A stretch of DNA of 64,000 bases, from assembly GCA_944319945.1 (NCBI GenBank), contig CALUFN010000081.1, positions 50,299-114,298 on the forward strand, read 5' to 3'. Of the stretch, positions 28,180 to 36,944 are shown piece by piece. Positions within the stretch are counted from its first letter, which is position 1. Each line of letters opens with the position of its first letter. This DNA comes from an uncultured Prevotella sp. GTDB lineage: Bacteria > Bacteroidota > Bacteroidia > Bacteroidales > Bacteroidaceae. The position numbers and the translations under genes are program-made. The notes under the pieces were generated by a model, which worked only from the letters and a program-made list of their open reading frames with translations, searched no databases and was not told the DNA's origin.

Positions 28180-29345
28180 TTTAGTCTTATGAAATAACGA
28201 GGCTGGCCCAGTTGTTTTATGTCTGGGTGGGTAATGATAACGAAGTCACGTAAAAGCAAGTCGGGGCGAAACGGTGTTTCTTCATAAAAAGTGTTGTTGA
28301 ACGTATTGCACCCATAAACCTGTTTGTCCTTAAAGGCCTTGAATTGTGAATATCCTTGATTCTCGGATGCAAGAGATGCGTATGTGGCCGGTTGCTTGCT
28401 GTTATACCGCAACATCCATACGTCAGACTCGCCTGCTTGGGTCAATACGGTCTCAAAGTTAAGAGGAAGGCTGCCGCTGTTGTTATTTGACGAAAAGGCA
28501 TATCCTGCGTTCGCGTCGGATATGATTCCGCCGATTGTGCTGTTCCCACCAGGTACGTACCATACGGAACCGCTCATTTTATCAATAATGACGTTTTTAC
28601 GAGTGTTGGATTGTTTAGCTATTGTCTTAAGCTGATTATAGTTCTTTTCTATTTCGGCGAAAAGACTGTCGGCCTTATCTTCGGCACCGAACAGCATTCC
28701 ATAGAATTTAATCCATTCAGCCCTTCCCAGTGCGGACGTTTCCATGTAATCGGCTACTTCGATGATAGGCTTATCCCATTCGTCAAGCCTTCCATAACCT
28801 CCGCTGTGCTGGAACGGGGAAATCAGAACCGCGTCGGCATTTATGTCTATGATCTTTTCAAGCGTCGGGGTTGTGCCGCTTCCACAATCGGCGATACGGC
28901 CTTGCGACTGTTGTTCGCGAATCCAGGGAATGTTTATGTAACGCAAATCGCAGATGCCACGTATGGCGTCTTTTTTCCCGAGCGATATTAGTAGTCCGCA
29001 ATGAACCGAAGTAGTTATTACGGCACGGCGAAGAGGAACGTTTACGATTGTGGCCGCCGGGAAAAGCGACAATAACTCCTGCTTGTCGTACTTGCTGTTG
29101 CCGGCAGTGCCTTGTCCGTTGTTGCTTACAAGAATGTATGTGTGTAAAATCTTGCCTTCATCCCACGGGTTGGAAAGTTTTGCGACGGTATATCCGTCGT
29201 ATTTTACGATTTCCAGTTTCTCGGCGTACTTAAAGTTAATAGTGTCCCCTCCGGCAATGGCAGCCGTGGTGCCGCCTCCTTTGCATGAGCAAAGCAAGGT
29301 AAGCACCACGGTAATCGGTATTAATGAGAACTTTAAACGGCTCAT
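28176..29345 (-). CDS. btuF: Periplasmic cobalamin-binding lipoprotein
   Basis: A 389-residue ABC-transporter substrate-binding protein of the helical-backbone (BtuF/FhuD) class. The signal peptide ends in a lipobox with Cys at residue 21 (LTLLCSC), so it is anchored in a membrane. The typical stretch INADAVLISPFQHSGGYG lies near residue 167. Specificity for cobalamin follows from the operon with btuB, btuG and a B12 riboswitch. Confidence 0.85.
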   Translation of the reverse strand: MSRLKFSLIPITVVLTLLCSCKGGGTTAAIAGGDTINFKYAEKLEIVKYDGYTVAKLSNPWDEGKILHTYILVSNNGQGTAGNSKYDKQELLSLFPAATIVNVPLRRAVITTSVHCGLLISLGKKDAIRGICDLRYINIPWIREQQSQGRIADCGSGTTPTLEKIIDINADAVLISPFQHSGGYGRLDEWDKPIIEVADYMETSALGRAEWIKFYGMLFGAEDKADSLFAEIEKNYNQLKTIAKQSNTRKNVIIDKMSGSVWYVPGGNSTIGGIISDANAGYAFSSNNNSGSLPLNFETVLTQAGESDVWMLRYNSKQPATYASLASENQGYSQFKAFKDKQVYGCNTFNNTFYEETPFRPDLLLRDFVIITHPDIKQLGQPRYFIRLK

Positions 29346-29357
29346 TGTGATTTGTCA

Positions 29358-30464
29358 TTACTTATTAAAAACGAAAGCAGTCGGGCCTACTCCGGTCTCG
29401 TATTGTCCGATGAGGTTTCCCTCCGAATCATATTTGTTGACATATCCGTTCCCGGAATAATCGGCGTATCCCGTGTCCGGATTTGTTTTATACGATGCTA
29501 TGTAAACGTCTCCGGTCACAGGGTCAACCGTAATTGCTGCAGGACTGTCTATGTCGTCGCCTGTTATGAAAGTCTTGTTCTCTCCGGTCGTAATGTCGTA
29601 AACATTGTAGGTTATCGGCGTAGCCGGAGTCGTATATGGCGCGTTGATTGTGTAAATCAGGTTGTTCGTGTGGTCTGCGGCCATCATCGTTGCGTCTGCC
29701 ACTTTTGTCACTGTCCCGTTGGTAAGCCTGTACACTCCTGCGCCGACTTGGTTCCATGCAGCGTTATAACTTCCGTAATCAAGGACGTAAAGTCCCGAAC
29801 CGAGTGCGGCGAGGCTTGTCGGGTTGTTGATCAGCTCGTCTTTCTTTTCTTCAACGCTGCCGTCGGTGAGACTGATTCTTGATATTGACGGATTAATGCA
29901 TTGCCCGTAATCAGAGTTTGCCACATAAAGATTCTCTCCGCTTGCGGCCATTCCCTCAGGGTAAGAGCCTACCTTATAAATATTTGCAGCCGAGAAATCC
30001 ACGGTGTCTATCGCGGCTACGTAGCCGTCAAACGTTGATACGCATACGTATCGGCCTAAAGCAATAAGGCGGCGCGGATTCTTACCCTTGTCGTCGCCCA
30101 TCAGTTCGGGCGTGCTTATCTGTTTTATCGACTTCAATGTGTTTTTGTCTACCACTTCGATGGTGTTTTCTCCGGTTACTACTATGTAAAGTTTGTCGCC
30201 ATTCACAATGGCGTCGTTGGGCGTCATGCCCAACGCCCTTCCGTTAGCCGTGGCGAAAACGTTTTGGCTTACGCTGCCGTCGTCTCCGATGTACGTAAGG
30301 CTTCCTGACAGCTGGTCGCTGCTGTTGCCTGAGTTAACGACGAACATGCCTTTGGCTAATTGTGTGGATTCAGGTGATGGTTCGGATGTGTCGTCGTCAC
30401 TGCAAGAGGTTAATACGGATGCAGCCATCATTGACACTGCGATAAAGAATAAATGTTTTTTCAT
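29358..30464 (-). CDS. btuG: BtuG-like surface lipoprotein (beta-propeller)
   Basis: A 368-residue lipoprotein: signal peptide with lipobox Cys at residue 21 (SVLTSC) followed by an SDDD acidic stretch, which in Bacteroidetes favours surface export. The mature part has repeated blades of the YncE/seven-bladed propeller type (MFVVNSG, KLYIVVTGENTIEVVD, YVCVSTFDGYVAAID, NLYVANSDYG, GLYVLDYGS, VYIASYKT). In Bacteroides, BtuG caps BtuB and captures cobalamin with very high affinity; the place between btuB and btuF fits that role exactly. Confidence 0.87.
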   Translation of the reverse strand: MKKHLFFIAVSMMAASVLTSCSDDDTSEPSPESTQLAKGMFVVNSGNSSDQLSGSLTYIGDDGSVSQNVFATANGRALGMTPNDAIVNGDKLYIVVTGENTIEVVDKNTLKSIKQISTPELMGDDKGKNPRRLIALGRYVCVSTFDGYVAAIDTVDFSAANIYKVGSYPEGMAASGENLYVANSDYGQCINPSISRISLTDGSVEEKKDELINNPTSLAALGSGLYVLDYGSYNAAWNQVGAGVYRLTNGTVTKVADATMMAADHTNNLIYTINAPYTTPATPITYNVYDITTGENKTFITGDDIDSPAAITVDPVTGDVYIASYKTNPDTGYADYSGNGYVNKYDSEGNLIGQYETGVGPTAFVFNK

Positions 30465-30503
30465 TGTTCTGTTATTTATTGATTTAACATGTCATGTGCA
30501 GGA

Positions 30504-32501
30504 CTAAAATTCATAATTTACCGTGACCTGCCAGCTTCTTCCCGGCATGGGGTAATGTGACACTATCTCGTATTGCTTGTCAAGCAGGTTTTTCACGTCT
30601 CCCCTTATCTCTATTTCTCCTTTTGACAATTTGAATTTGCGGTATGCAGTAACGCCTATTTCTGCGTATCCCGCAATACGCGTCCCGTCGTAGTGCTCGT
30701 TATTTGAATATCTGTGGCTCATGCCGTAGCCGTGTATCGACATGTTTACCAGCGGGTTTTCAAATCCTACGGCTATACTTCCCTGATGTTCAGGTGTGTA
30801 AGCTATCTGGTTGCCGTAATAAGGTGAAGCCTTGTCGGTGCGGTTTTCTGCTTTCTGCCATCCGTAGTTAGCTGTTGCCAATATGGAGTAAAGCCTGTTG
30901 AAGTTATGTTTTAGCGTGGCTTCGGCTTCTATGCCGTGGCCGATTACCTTACCTACGTTGATGTTCGTCCATACGAACATGTTGTATGGCACGGCTACTA
31001 TTTTATCTTTGACGTGGTTTACGTATCCGTCAAAAGTCAGGTTTATGTATGAAGCCTGCTTATAATCATGCCGCCATGTCATGCCTATGTTCAGCTGATC
31101 GGTGCTTTCAGGCTGCAGGTTTGTGCTGCCGTAGTGGTAGAAGTATGACTCGTTGAACGTCGGGGCCCGGAATATGTTCTTATATGAGAGTCTCAAGTAT
31201 AAGTCCTCTTCGCGCATAATCTTGTACGACATAGATACCGACGGGGATAATCGCCGCATGTCTTTTGCGCTTGCGCCAGTTTTAGAGCCGTTAAGATAAA
31301 GCGAGTACAGCATCCTCGCCATTACGGTAAGGCGTGCGTTCTTATATCGTGCGGTTGCAGACTGAAGCACGGTGTGGCGGTATGGCTTCGTGTCGGTCTT
31401 TAGGCTGCTGTTAAGGTTGTTGAATATGTAGTCGGCAGAGTAGTCAAGCGCCCATGCCGCAGTGGGCGTATATAGCAGGCATGCCGATGCGTAGGCTTCC
31501 CGTTGCCAATAGCTTGCGTCGTTTATGCCGTCGGCGTAGGTAGTGTCCTTATATTCAGATGAAGCCCAATTATATTTTGCGTTCAGCTTTAACGACAAGT
31601 TGCGGTTGTTCCACGTCCTGTATCTGATTTGTGCGAAAGCGTTGCGGTCGTGCAGAGTCTCGCCGCCGATGTTAGTGTAATATCTTACTTGTCCGGGTAA
31701 CTGCCGGTCGTTGTCGTAATAATAAATTTTGCCGTCGATGCGGTTGCGGTCGTCGACGTGCCAAACGAAGCCGGCTTCGCCGCGTGCTGAGTTCATCCTG
31801 TTGTTGGCCCTTCTTTCACGTGTCGTGATGTTTATGTTTCTTAACCTGAACGGGTAGTCGTTTTCTGCGTAAACGTATTCTCCTGACGCAGTGAAGGCGA
31901 ATTTATCTGAAAGGTTCTGACTGTAACGTATGAACGGGCTGACGTATCCGAACGATCCGGTTTTTATTTGCGCCGTAATATGCGGTGTGAGGTCGCCTGT
32001 AGGCGGTGCCATCGTGTTTATCGAGAGCATGGCGGCGTATGCGGCGTTGCGAGCCGGGATGAAGATGTCGTCGTTGTCTCCTACGACGAGCGACACGTTT
32101 TCAACGTTGTCAAGCGAGTAGCGTGACAAGTCTATCTCTCCTGTTTGGCAGTCGCTTAAGGCTATGCCGTCATAGCTTACCCCCGTATGCCGCGCTCCGA
32201 AGCCTCTTACTGATACGGTCTTCATTCCGCCGGCTCCTCCATAGTCGCGTAGAGTTACCCCGGGTAGACGGTGAAGGGCGTCGGCAATGTCGGTGATGCC
32301 GAGCCGTGTAATGGTCTCGCGGCTTATTATTTTTAGCGGAGCCGTAGTAGATGCCGCGTCGTGTGATCCTCTTCCTGTAACCACGACGTCGCCCAGCATG
32401 CGCCCTTCGGCTATGCTGTCGTTGCTGTTTTGGGCCGTGGCAGGCGTGATAGAGGCTAACGCCACGGTCGCAGCCATTTGTAAAGTCTTTAAACGTACCA
32501 A
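30504..32501 (-). CDS. btuB: TonB-dependent outer-membrane cobalamin receptor
   Basis: A 665-residue outer-membrane beta-barrel with an N-terminal plug domain (RETITRLGITDIADALHRLPGV, then SVRGFGARHTGVSYDGI) and an aromatic C-terminal residue (VTVNYEF). It should import cobalamin with TonB energy. The start is TTG at 32501; this gives a signal peptide with Arg and Lys before the hydrophobic core and cleavage near TPATAQ, whereas the first ATG (residue 9) would leave no basic N-region. A cobalamin riboswitch precedes it, so expression should fall when B12 is plentiful. First gene of btuBGFC. Confidence 0.92.
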   Translation of the reverse strand: MVRLKTLQMAATVALASITPATAQNSNDSIAEGRMLGDVVVTGRGSHDAASTTAPLKIISRETITRLGITDIADALHRLPGVTLRDYGGAGGMKTVSVRGFGARHTGVSYDGIALSDCQTGEIDLSRYSLDNVENVSLVVGDNDDIFIPARNAAYAAMLSINTMAPPTGDLTPHITAQIKTGSFGYVSPFIRYSQNLSDKFAFTASGEYVYAENDYPFRLRNINITTRERRANNRMNSARGEAGFVWHVDDRNRIDGKIYYYDNDRQLPGQVRYYTNIGGETLHDRNAFAQIRYRTWNNRNLSLKLNAKYNWASSEYKDTTYADGINDASYWQREAYASACLLYTPTAAWALDYSADYIFNNLNSSLKTDTKPYRHTVLQSATARYKNARLTVMARMLYSLYLNGSKTGASAKDMRRLSPSVSMSYKIMREEDLYLRLSYKNIFRAPTFNESYFYHYGSTNLQPESTDQLNIGMTWRHDYKQASYINLTFDGYVNHVKDKIVAVPYNMFVWTNINVGKVIGHGIEAEATLKHNFNRLYSILATANYGWQKAENRTDKASPYYGNQIAYTPEHQGSIAVGFENPLVNMSIHGYGMSHRYSNNEHYDGTRIAGYAEIGVTAYRKFKLSKGEIEIRGDVKNLLDKQYEIVSHYPMPGRSWQVTVNYEF

Positions 32502-32554
32502 TTTATGAGCAGATAATGCACCGCCTTCCTCGAAGCGGTGAATTAAACATATAT

Positions 32555-32728
32555 GCCGACGGCAGGTCTTCTGACTTCACTGTCTTAAAACGGACTGCCT
32601 TCCCGGCGGAAAAATTGTGCCAGTGGCTTGATGTCCGTCTCTATAATACAGCTCACAGCAGCGGGACTGTACGGGATTCTCACCCGTTTCCCTTTTAATC
32701 TCACGTAACCGTGTGAACCAATCAGCGC
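32555..32728 (-). ncRNA. Cobalamin riboswitch
   Basis: The minus strand shows the conserved core of the cobalamin aptamer: GGGAAACGGGTGAGAATCCC, then ACAGTCCCGCTGCTGTGA, the B12-box segment GCCACTG (32621-32628), GGGAAGGC, and the 3' part GAAGTCAGAAGACCTGCC ending near 32555. It starts close to a consensus promoter and ends about 55 bases before btuB. Between aptamer and start codon a small hairpin (CACCGC/GCGGTG, about 32521-32542) with GAGGA in the loop is a candidate expression platform. Confidence 0.95.
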
Positions 32729-32729
32729 T

Positions 32730-32762
32730 GCAAATTTAATAAGACTTTATCAGACTCACAAA
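32730..32762 (-). promoter_or_regulatory. Consensus promoter of the btuBGFC operon
   Basis: On the minus strand: TTTG (32759-32762), 20 bases, TAAATTTGC (32730-32738). Transcription should start near the 5' end of the riboswitch. Confidence 0.8.
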
Positions 32763-33078
32763 TTAATTGGTTAAAATTTACGGATAAAGGGATGAATCCC
32801 CTGCTCATAGTTTCTGCTCGTTTATGTCACTGTGGCCTGATGCGTATGTGTCGGGCGATGAATGCGTTGAAGGTCAATGTGTTATGTGATTGTTCCGCGA
32901 CGTGGATGATAAAGGTCGCTTTATGCCTTGCAAAAGGTGGCTTTTTGCCGTTCAAAATGCTACCTTTTGCGTCATGAAACGTGACCTTTTACAAGGCAAA
33001 AGGCCGTGTCTTAGTTCCGGCATCGGTGGACTAAGCTGAAAGCATTGTTAAAAACCGGAAAATGCTTGTGAAAAATAA
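32763..33078. other. Gene-free stretch between btuB promoter and purN
   Basis: No coding sequence is supported on either strand. The main content is the 22-bp-period array at 32911-33010; the rest shows nothing I can assign. Confidence 0.6.
32911..33010. repeat. 22-bp-period array of imperfect palindromes
   Basis: Five unit starts of the form AAAnG occur at 32911, 32933, 32955, 32977 and 32999, an exact 22-base step. Most units continue as nnnCTTTT and a GC-containing tail (for example AAAGGTGGCTTTTTGCC). Units share pattern but not sequence, so it is neither a CRISPR nor a recent tandem duplication. Confidence 0.7.
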
Positions 33079-33142
33079 GGCAACACTTTTATAATTACTG
33101 ATTATCACAATGTGTTTAATCAGTAATTATAAAAGCATTGCC
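33079..33142 (-). terminator. Long hairpin after purN
   Basis: Arms 33079-33104 and 33117-33142 pair at 24 of 26 positions around a 12-base loop. The AT-rich stem lies 32 bases after the purN stop and probably ends that operon. Confidence 0.6.
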
Positions 33143-33173
33143 TCAGCCGAAGGTTATGCCCTGTTTTCAGGAC

Positions 33174-33755
33174 TTATTGGCCGTGGCGTGTGCCATCAAT
33201 TACCTCTTTTATAACTTCAGGGAAATGTTGCTGCTCCAACACATGTACCTTCGCTTCAATGTCTTCAGGCGTGTCTTCGGGAGCAAGCTGTGTCTTGAAT
33301 TGAGTGATGATTTCGCCTCCGTCGCATACGTTGCTGACGTAATGTATCGTGATGCCGGTTTCAGTCTCGCCTGCGGCCTTTACCGCTTCGTGTACATGGT
33401 GCCCGTACATGCCTTTGCCTCCGAATTTCGGGAGGAGCGACGGGTGGATGTTTACGATCTTATAGTCAAACTTATCCGTTAAGAATCCTGGTATCATCAG
33501 CATGAATCCGGCAAGCACTATGAAGTTTATGCCATAGTCTTCAAGCAGGGGGATGATAACGTCACTGTCGTTAATCTCTTGCTTGGTCAGCACCTTGCAT
33601 GGCACGCCCAGCATTTCGGCGCGTGTCAGCGCATAGGCGTCTGCGCGATTGCTTACCACAAGACGTACCTTAATGTGCGCATCGCTTTTGAAGTACTTAA
33701 TGATGTTCTCGCAATTAGTGCCGTTGCCTGATACGAATATTGCAATGTTTGTCAT
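33174..33755 (-). CDS. purN: Phosphoribosylglycinamide formyltransferase
   Basis: A 193-residue enzyme that transfers a formyl group from 10-formyltetrahydrofolate to GAR in purine synthesis. The fold start IAIFVSGNGTNCENII, the folate/catalytic region KIVNIHPSLLPKF (near residue 99, with the catalytic Asn and His) and the aspartate of VCDGGEII (near 138) are all present. Full length. Last gene of a minus-strand group with rplY, pth and an S4 protein. Confidence 0.94.
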   Translation of the reverse strand: MTNIAIFVSGNGTNCENIIKYFKSDAHIKVRLVVSNRADAYALTRAEMLGVPCKVLTKQEINDSDVIIPLLEDYGINFIVLAGFMLMIPGFLTDKFDYKIVNIHPSLLPKFGGKGMYGHHVHEAVKAAGETETGITIHYVSNVCDGGEIITQFKTQLAPEDTPEDIEAKVHVLEQQHFPEVIKEVIDGTRHGQ

Positions 33756-33787
33756 GAAATATAGAGTTAAAGTCTCGTCGTTGATAA

Positions 33788-34219
33788 TTAGTAATCTTCG
33801 TCTGAACCGTCGTCAAAATCATCGTCGAAGCCGAACATTGCCGGTTCGATGAATGCGTCAAGGCTTCTTCGGTCTTTCTTCGTCGGTCGCCCGGTACCGC
33901 GCGCCCTGTTTACGAAACCGCTAATCCTGCTCATTTCCAGCAGTTCGTATTGCTTAGCGTCGGTTACGTTTTCGTATATCTCCGGGATTAGTTTTGCACC
34001 GACCCGTTGCTCGATGCATTTCAGTACTTTAAACGAATATGTGATAGGCGGTTTTTTTACGGATATGGTTTCGCCTTCTTTTATCATGTGCGAAGGCTTT
34101 ACGTTTACGCCGTTGATTGTTACGCGGCCGTTCTTGCATGCGTCTGAAGCTATTGAGCGGGTCTTGAATATCCGTGCGGCCCAAAGCCATTTGTCTATTC
34201 TTGCGCTGTCATTGGCCAT
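33788..34219 (-). CDS. S4-domain RNA-binding protein (Hsp15-like)
   Basis: A 143-residue protein with an N-terminal S4 RNA-binding domain ([22 protein letters not shown], then [14 protein letters not shown]) like Hsp15/HslR, which binds stalled 50S subunits carrying peptidyl-tRNA. The C-terminus has GRPTKKDRR and an acidic tail of Asp and Glu. Its start overlaps the end of pth by 11 bases, a functionally fitting pair since both handle peptidyl-tRNA. Confidence 0.88.
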   Translation of the reverse strand: MANDSARIDKWLWAARIFKTRSIASDACKNGRVTINGVNVKPSHMIKEGETISVKKPPITYSFKVLKCIEQRVGAKLIPEIYENVTDAKQYELLEMSRISGFVNRARGTGRPTKKDRRSLDAFIEPAMFGFDDDFDDGSDEDY

Positions 34220-34790
34220 TTGCTTGTTTCTTGTTAAATTGGTTCATTGTAATGTCAAGACCGGCTAATACGAAACTTTTTATTATTTCAACGGCCGTCT
34301 CTATGCTGGGACTCAATTTGCTCATGTCGTCTTCGTCGTACTTGCCGAGCACCCAGTCTATCTGCATGCCTTTAGGGAAATCGTTGCCTATGCCCACTTT
34401 TAGCCTTGCGTATTGTTGCGTTCCTATTACGCTTTGTATGTTTCCCAGCCCGTTATGTCCGCCGTTGCTGCCTTTGCCTTTTAAACGTAACGCTCCCAAC
34501 GGCAGCGACAGGTCGTCGACGACGACAAGCAGGCGCCCTAAGTCAATGTTTTCCTTGTTCATCCAATATCTTACGGCGTTCCCGCTGAGATTCATGTACG
34601 TGGTAGGTTTCAGCAATATGATTTTCCGTCCTTTAAGGCTTGTTTCCGCAATGAAGCCGTAACGGCGGTCTTCAAAAACAATATTGGACGCTTTCGCGAA
34701 AGCGTCCAATACCATGAATCCTGTATTGTGGCGGGTACCGGCATACTCGTCGCCGGGATTGCCCAATCCCACAATCAAATATTTGTCCAT
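34209..34790 (-). CDS. pth: Peptidyl-tRNA hydrolase
   Basis: A 193-residue enzyme that frees tRNA from prematurely released peptidyl-tRNA. Motifs: [22 protein letters not shown] with the catalytic His near residue 21, [10 protein letters not shown] near 61, [10 protein letters not shown] near 91 and [11 protein letters not shown] near 109. Full length. It follows rplY by 20 bases and overlaps the S4 gene. Confidence 0.95.
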   Translation of the reverse strand: MDKYLIVGLGNPGDEYAGTRHNTGFMVLDAFAKASNIVFEDRRYGFIAETSLKGRKIILLKPTTYMNLSGNAVRYWMNKENIDLGRLLVVVDDLSLPLGALRLKGKGSNGGHNGLGNIQSVIGTQQYARLKVGIGNDFPKGMQIDWVLGKYDEDDMSKLSPSIETAVEIIKSFVLAGLDITMNQFNKKQANGQ

Positions 34791-34810
34791 TGTTAATGTT
34801 TAATGACTAT

Positions 34811-35410
34811 TTATTCGTTACCATCGCTGCTTGCAGCCATTGCCGACTTACGCGTAGCCTTAATCGAGCAAACGACAACGTCTTTTCCGGTAGCAAGCTC
34901 GAGGCCGTCGAAGTGCAACTCGCCGACCTTGATGCTCTTGCCGATCTTCAGGTCGGTTACGTCGATGTCGAGGTGCTCGGGGATGTCCTGATACTTAGCC
35001 GTAACGTTGAGCTTGCGTACTGACAGGTTCATGCGTCCGCCGTCGCGTACACCTTGTGCAAGGCCGGTAAGTTTCACGGGGATGCCGATCGTGATAGGCT
35101 TCTGGTCGTTCACTTCATAGAAGTCGATATGAAGCAGTGCGTCAGTTACCGGGTGGAACTGAAGCTCCTTTATTATAGATGTATGCCTCTCGCCGTCGAT
35201 AATCAAGTTAATGACATAAATGTGCGGAGTGTAAACAATCTTGCGCAACTCTTTCATTGAAGCTACGAACGACATAGCCTTCGGGAGTCCGTTTTCGTCT
35301 TTAGCCTCGCCGTAAAGGTTGCAAGGCACGAAACCTTCTTTTCTCAACAATTTAGAAGCCTTCTTTCCTGTTTCGCTTCTTTTCTTGCCAATTACATCAA
35401 TCTCTTTCAT
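34811..35410 (-). CDS. rplY: 50S ribosomal protein L25 (Ctc type)
   Basis: A 199-residue ribosomal protein that binds 5S rRNA. The N-terminal L25 domain (KRSETGKKASKLLRKEGFVPCNLYG) is followed by the C-terminal TL5/Ctc beta domain (IPVKLTGLAQGVRDGG, IPEHLDIDVTDLKIGKSIKV), so it is the long form. First gene of rplY-pth-S4-purN behind a consensus promoter. Confidence 0.95.
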   Translation of the reverse strand: MKEIDVIGKKRSETGKKASKLLRKEGFVPCNLYGEAKDENGLPKAMSFVASMKELRKIVYTPHIYVINLIIDGERHTSIIKELQFHPVTDALLHIDFYEVNDQKPITIGIPVKLTGLAQGVRDGGRMNLSVRKLNVTAKYQDIPEHLDIDVTDLKIGKSIKVGELHFDGLELATGKDVVVCSIKATRKSAMAASSDGNE

Positions 35411-35500
35411 AATGTGTTACTCTAAAATTAAGTTATAAAAATGTTGCTTAATTCACCATCACACGAGGAAGATATCTTCACGTCATGCATGAAAAGCGGT

Positions 35501-35533
35501 GCAAAATTATTATATTTTATTTTAACATGCAAA
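35501..35533 (-). promoter_or_regulatory. Consensus promoter of rplY operon
   Basis: On the minus strand: TTTG (35530-35533), 20 bases, TAATTTTGC (35501-35509), divergent from the nusB promoter. Confidence 0.75.
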
Positions 35534-35559
35534 CAATATCAAAAAAAACGATGCCTTTT

Positions 35560-35592
35560 CTTGCAAATATACATATTTTTACCTACTTTTGC
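35560..35592 (+). promoter_or_regulatory. Promoter of the nusB operon
   Basis: CTTG (35560-35563, one mismatch to TTTG), 20 bases, TACTTTTGC (35584-35592). Confidence 0.65.
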
Positions 35593-35623
35593 AACGTAGA
35601 AATGTTGAAATGTCCGTAAAAGA

Positions 35624-36580
35624 ATGATTAACAGAGAATTAATAAGGATAAAGATAGTCCAGTTAACCTATGCATACTATCAAAACGGCAACCGTAATTT
35701 GGATGTAGCTGAGAAAGAGCTGATGTTCAGTCTTTCAAAGGCGTATCACCTTTATCATTATTTGTTGGCATTAATAGTGGCCGTTACCAAAGAGGCACGC
35801 AAGCATTATGAGGTGGAGCTGGCCAAAGCCAAACGCGAAGGCTCTGATATCCCCTCGAGCAAGTTTGTCGACAATAAGTTTGTCTTGCAATTAGAGGAAA
35901 ACAAGCAACTGTGTGATTTCATCTCCACCCAAAAGCAGACATGGGAAGACAGTATGGAGTTCGTGCGTAAGCTGTATTCGCAGATAACGCAAAGCCGGAC
36001 TTATGCTGATTACATGTCAAGCGACGACTCTTCTTATGAGGCCGACCGCGAGGTGTGGCGCAAGTTGTATAAAACTCTGATTATGGAGAACGACGAGCTT
36101 GACGGCGTGTTGGAGGAAAAAAGCCTGTATTGGAATGACGATAAGGAGATCGTAGACACTTTCGTTCTTAAGACCATTAAGAGGTTTGAACCGGAGAATA
36201 GCGGCAAACAGGAATTACTGCCCGAATACAAGGATGAGGAAGACAAAGACTTTGCCAGGAAATTATTCAGGGCCACGATACTTAATGCCGACCAATATCA
36301 GCATTATATGAGCGAGACATCGCGCAACTGGGATTTCTCACGTTTGGCATATATGGACGTGGTAATCATGCAGATAGCAATTGCAGAGATGCTGACTTTC
36401 CCTAATATCCCGATCAATGTTACGATTAACGAGTATGTTGATTTAGCCAAGATCTACAGCACGCCTAAGAGCTCCGGATACATTAACGGTATGCTTGACA
36501 GCATCGCGCGATACTTGATAAGCATAGGCGTGTTGCTCAAGCCGATGGCGGATAAACCGAAGAAAAACAATCATCAATAA
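35624..36580 (+). CDS. nusB: Transcription antitermination factor NusB (long form)
   Basis: A 318-residue protein. The C-terminal half (from about residue 200: FARKLFRATILNADQYQHYM, then VVIMQIAIAEMLTFPNIPINVTINEYVDLAKIYSTPKSSGYINGMLD) is the NusB fold, which with NusE binds boxA RNA and prevents termination in rRNA operons. The long N-terminal extension with coiled-coil character is usual in Bacteroidetes. First gene of a six-gene + strand group. Confidence 0.9.
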   Translation: MINRELIRIKIVQLTYAYYQNGNRNLDVAEKELMFSLSKAYHLYHYLLALIVAVTKEARKHYEVELAKAKREGSDIPSSKFVDNKFVLQLEENKQLCDFISTQKQTWEDSMEFVRKLYSQITQSRTYADYMSSDDSSYEADREVWRKLYKTLIMENDELDGVLEEKSLYWNDDKEIVDTFVLKTIKRFEPENSGKQELLPEYKDEEDKDFARKLFRATILNADQYQHYMSETSRNWDFSRLAYMDVVIMQIAIAEMLTFPNIPINVTINEYVDLAKIYSTPKSSGYINGMLDSIARYLISIGVLLKPMADKPKKNNHQ

Positions 36581-36602
36581 TAAATTACATTAAAGCAGAA
36601 AC

Positions 36603-36944
36603 ATGAGTTCAACTATCGTTTTAGCTTCCCAGGCCGCCCAACAGGGTGGTGGAAGCATGGGATTCCTTATTTTTATGGTGGCGATATTCGTCATCATGTG
36701 GTTTTTCATGATTCGTCCGCAGCAAAAGCGGCAGAAGGAAATTAAGAAATTCCAAAACAGCCTTCAAGAAGGCACAAGTGTGGTAACAGGAGGAGGCATC
36801 TACGGTGTTGTGAAGAAAATAGATCTTACGACGAATATTGTAGACATTGAGATATCTAAAGGTGTTGTTATCCGTGTGGATAAGAATTACGTATTTGCCG
36901 ATGTATCTTCAAATATGGGTGCGGCGAATGTCCAAGCCAAATAA
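36603..36944 (+). CDS. yajC: Preprotein translocase subunit YajC
   Basis: A 113-residue single-pass inner-membrane protein of the SecDF-YajC complex. One hydrophobic segment (FLIFMVAIFVIMWFFMI, about residues 21-37) is followed by the hallmark RPQQKRQKE and a small beta domain (GTSVVTGGGIYGVVKKID). It starts 22 bases after nusB and ends directly before the ybbR gene. Confidence 0.94.
   Translation: MSSTIVLASQAAQQGGGSMGFLIFMVAIFVIMWFFMIRPQQKRQKEIKKFQNSLQEGTSVVTGGGIYGVVKKIDLTTNIVDIEISKGVVIRVDKNYVFADVSSNMGAANVQAK

Noticed and set aside
32516-32698. 60-codon + strand frame across the riboswitch
   Set aside because: It is antisense to conserved riboswitch structure, which explains the sequence.
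32911-33010. CRISPR-like array
   Set aside because: The regular 22-base spacing first looked CRISPR-like, but there are no identical repeats, no spacer/repeat distinction and no cas genes.
33138-33482. 114-codon + strand frame opposite purN
   Set aside because: Shadow of purN, whose motifs are complete on the other strand.
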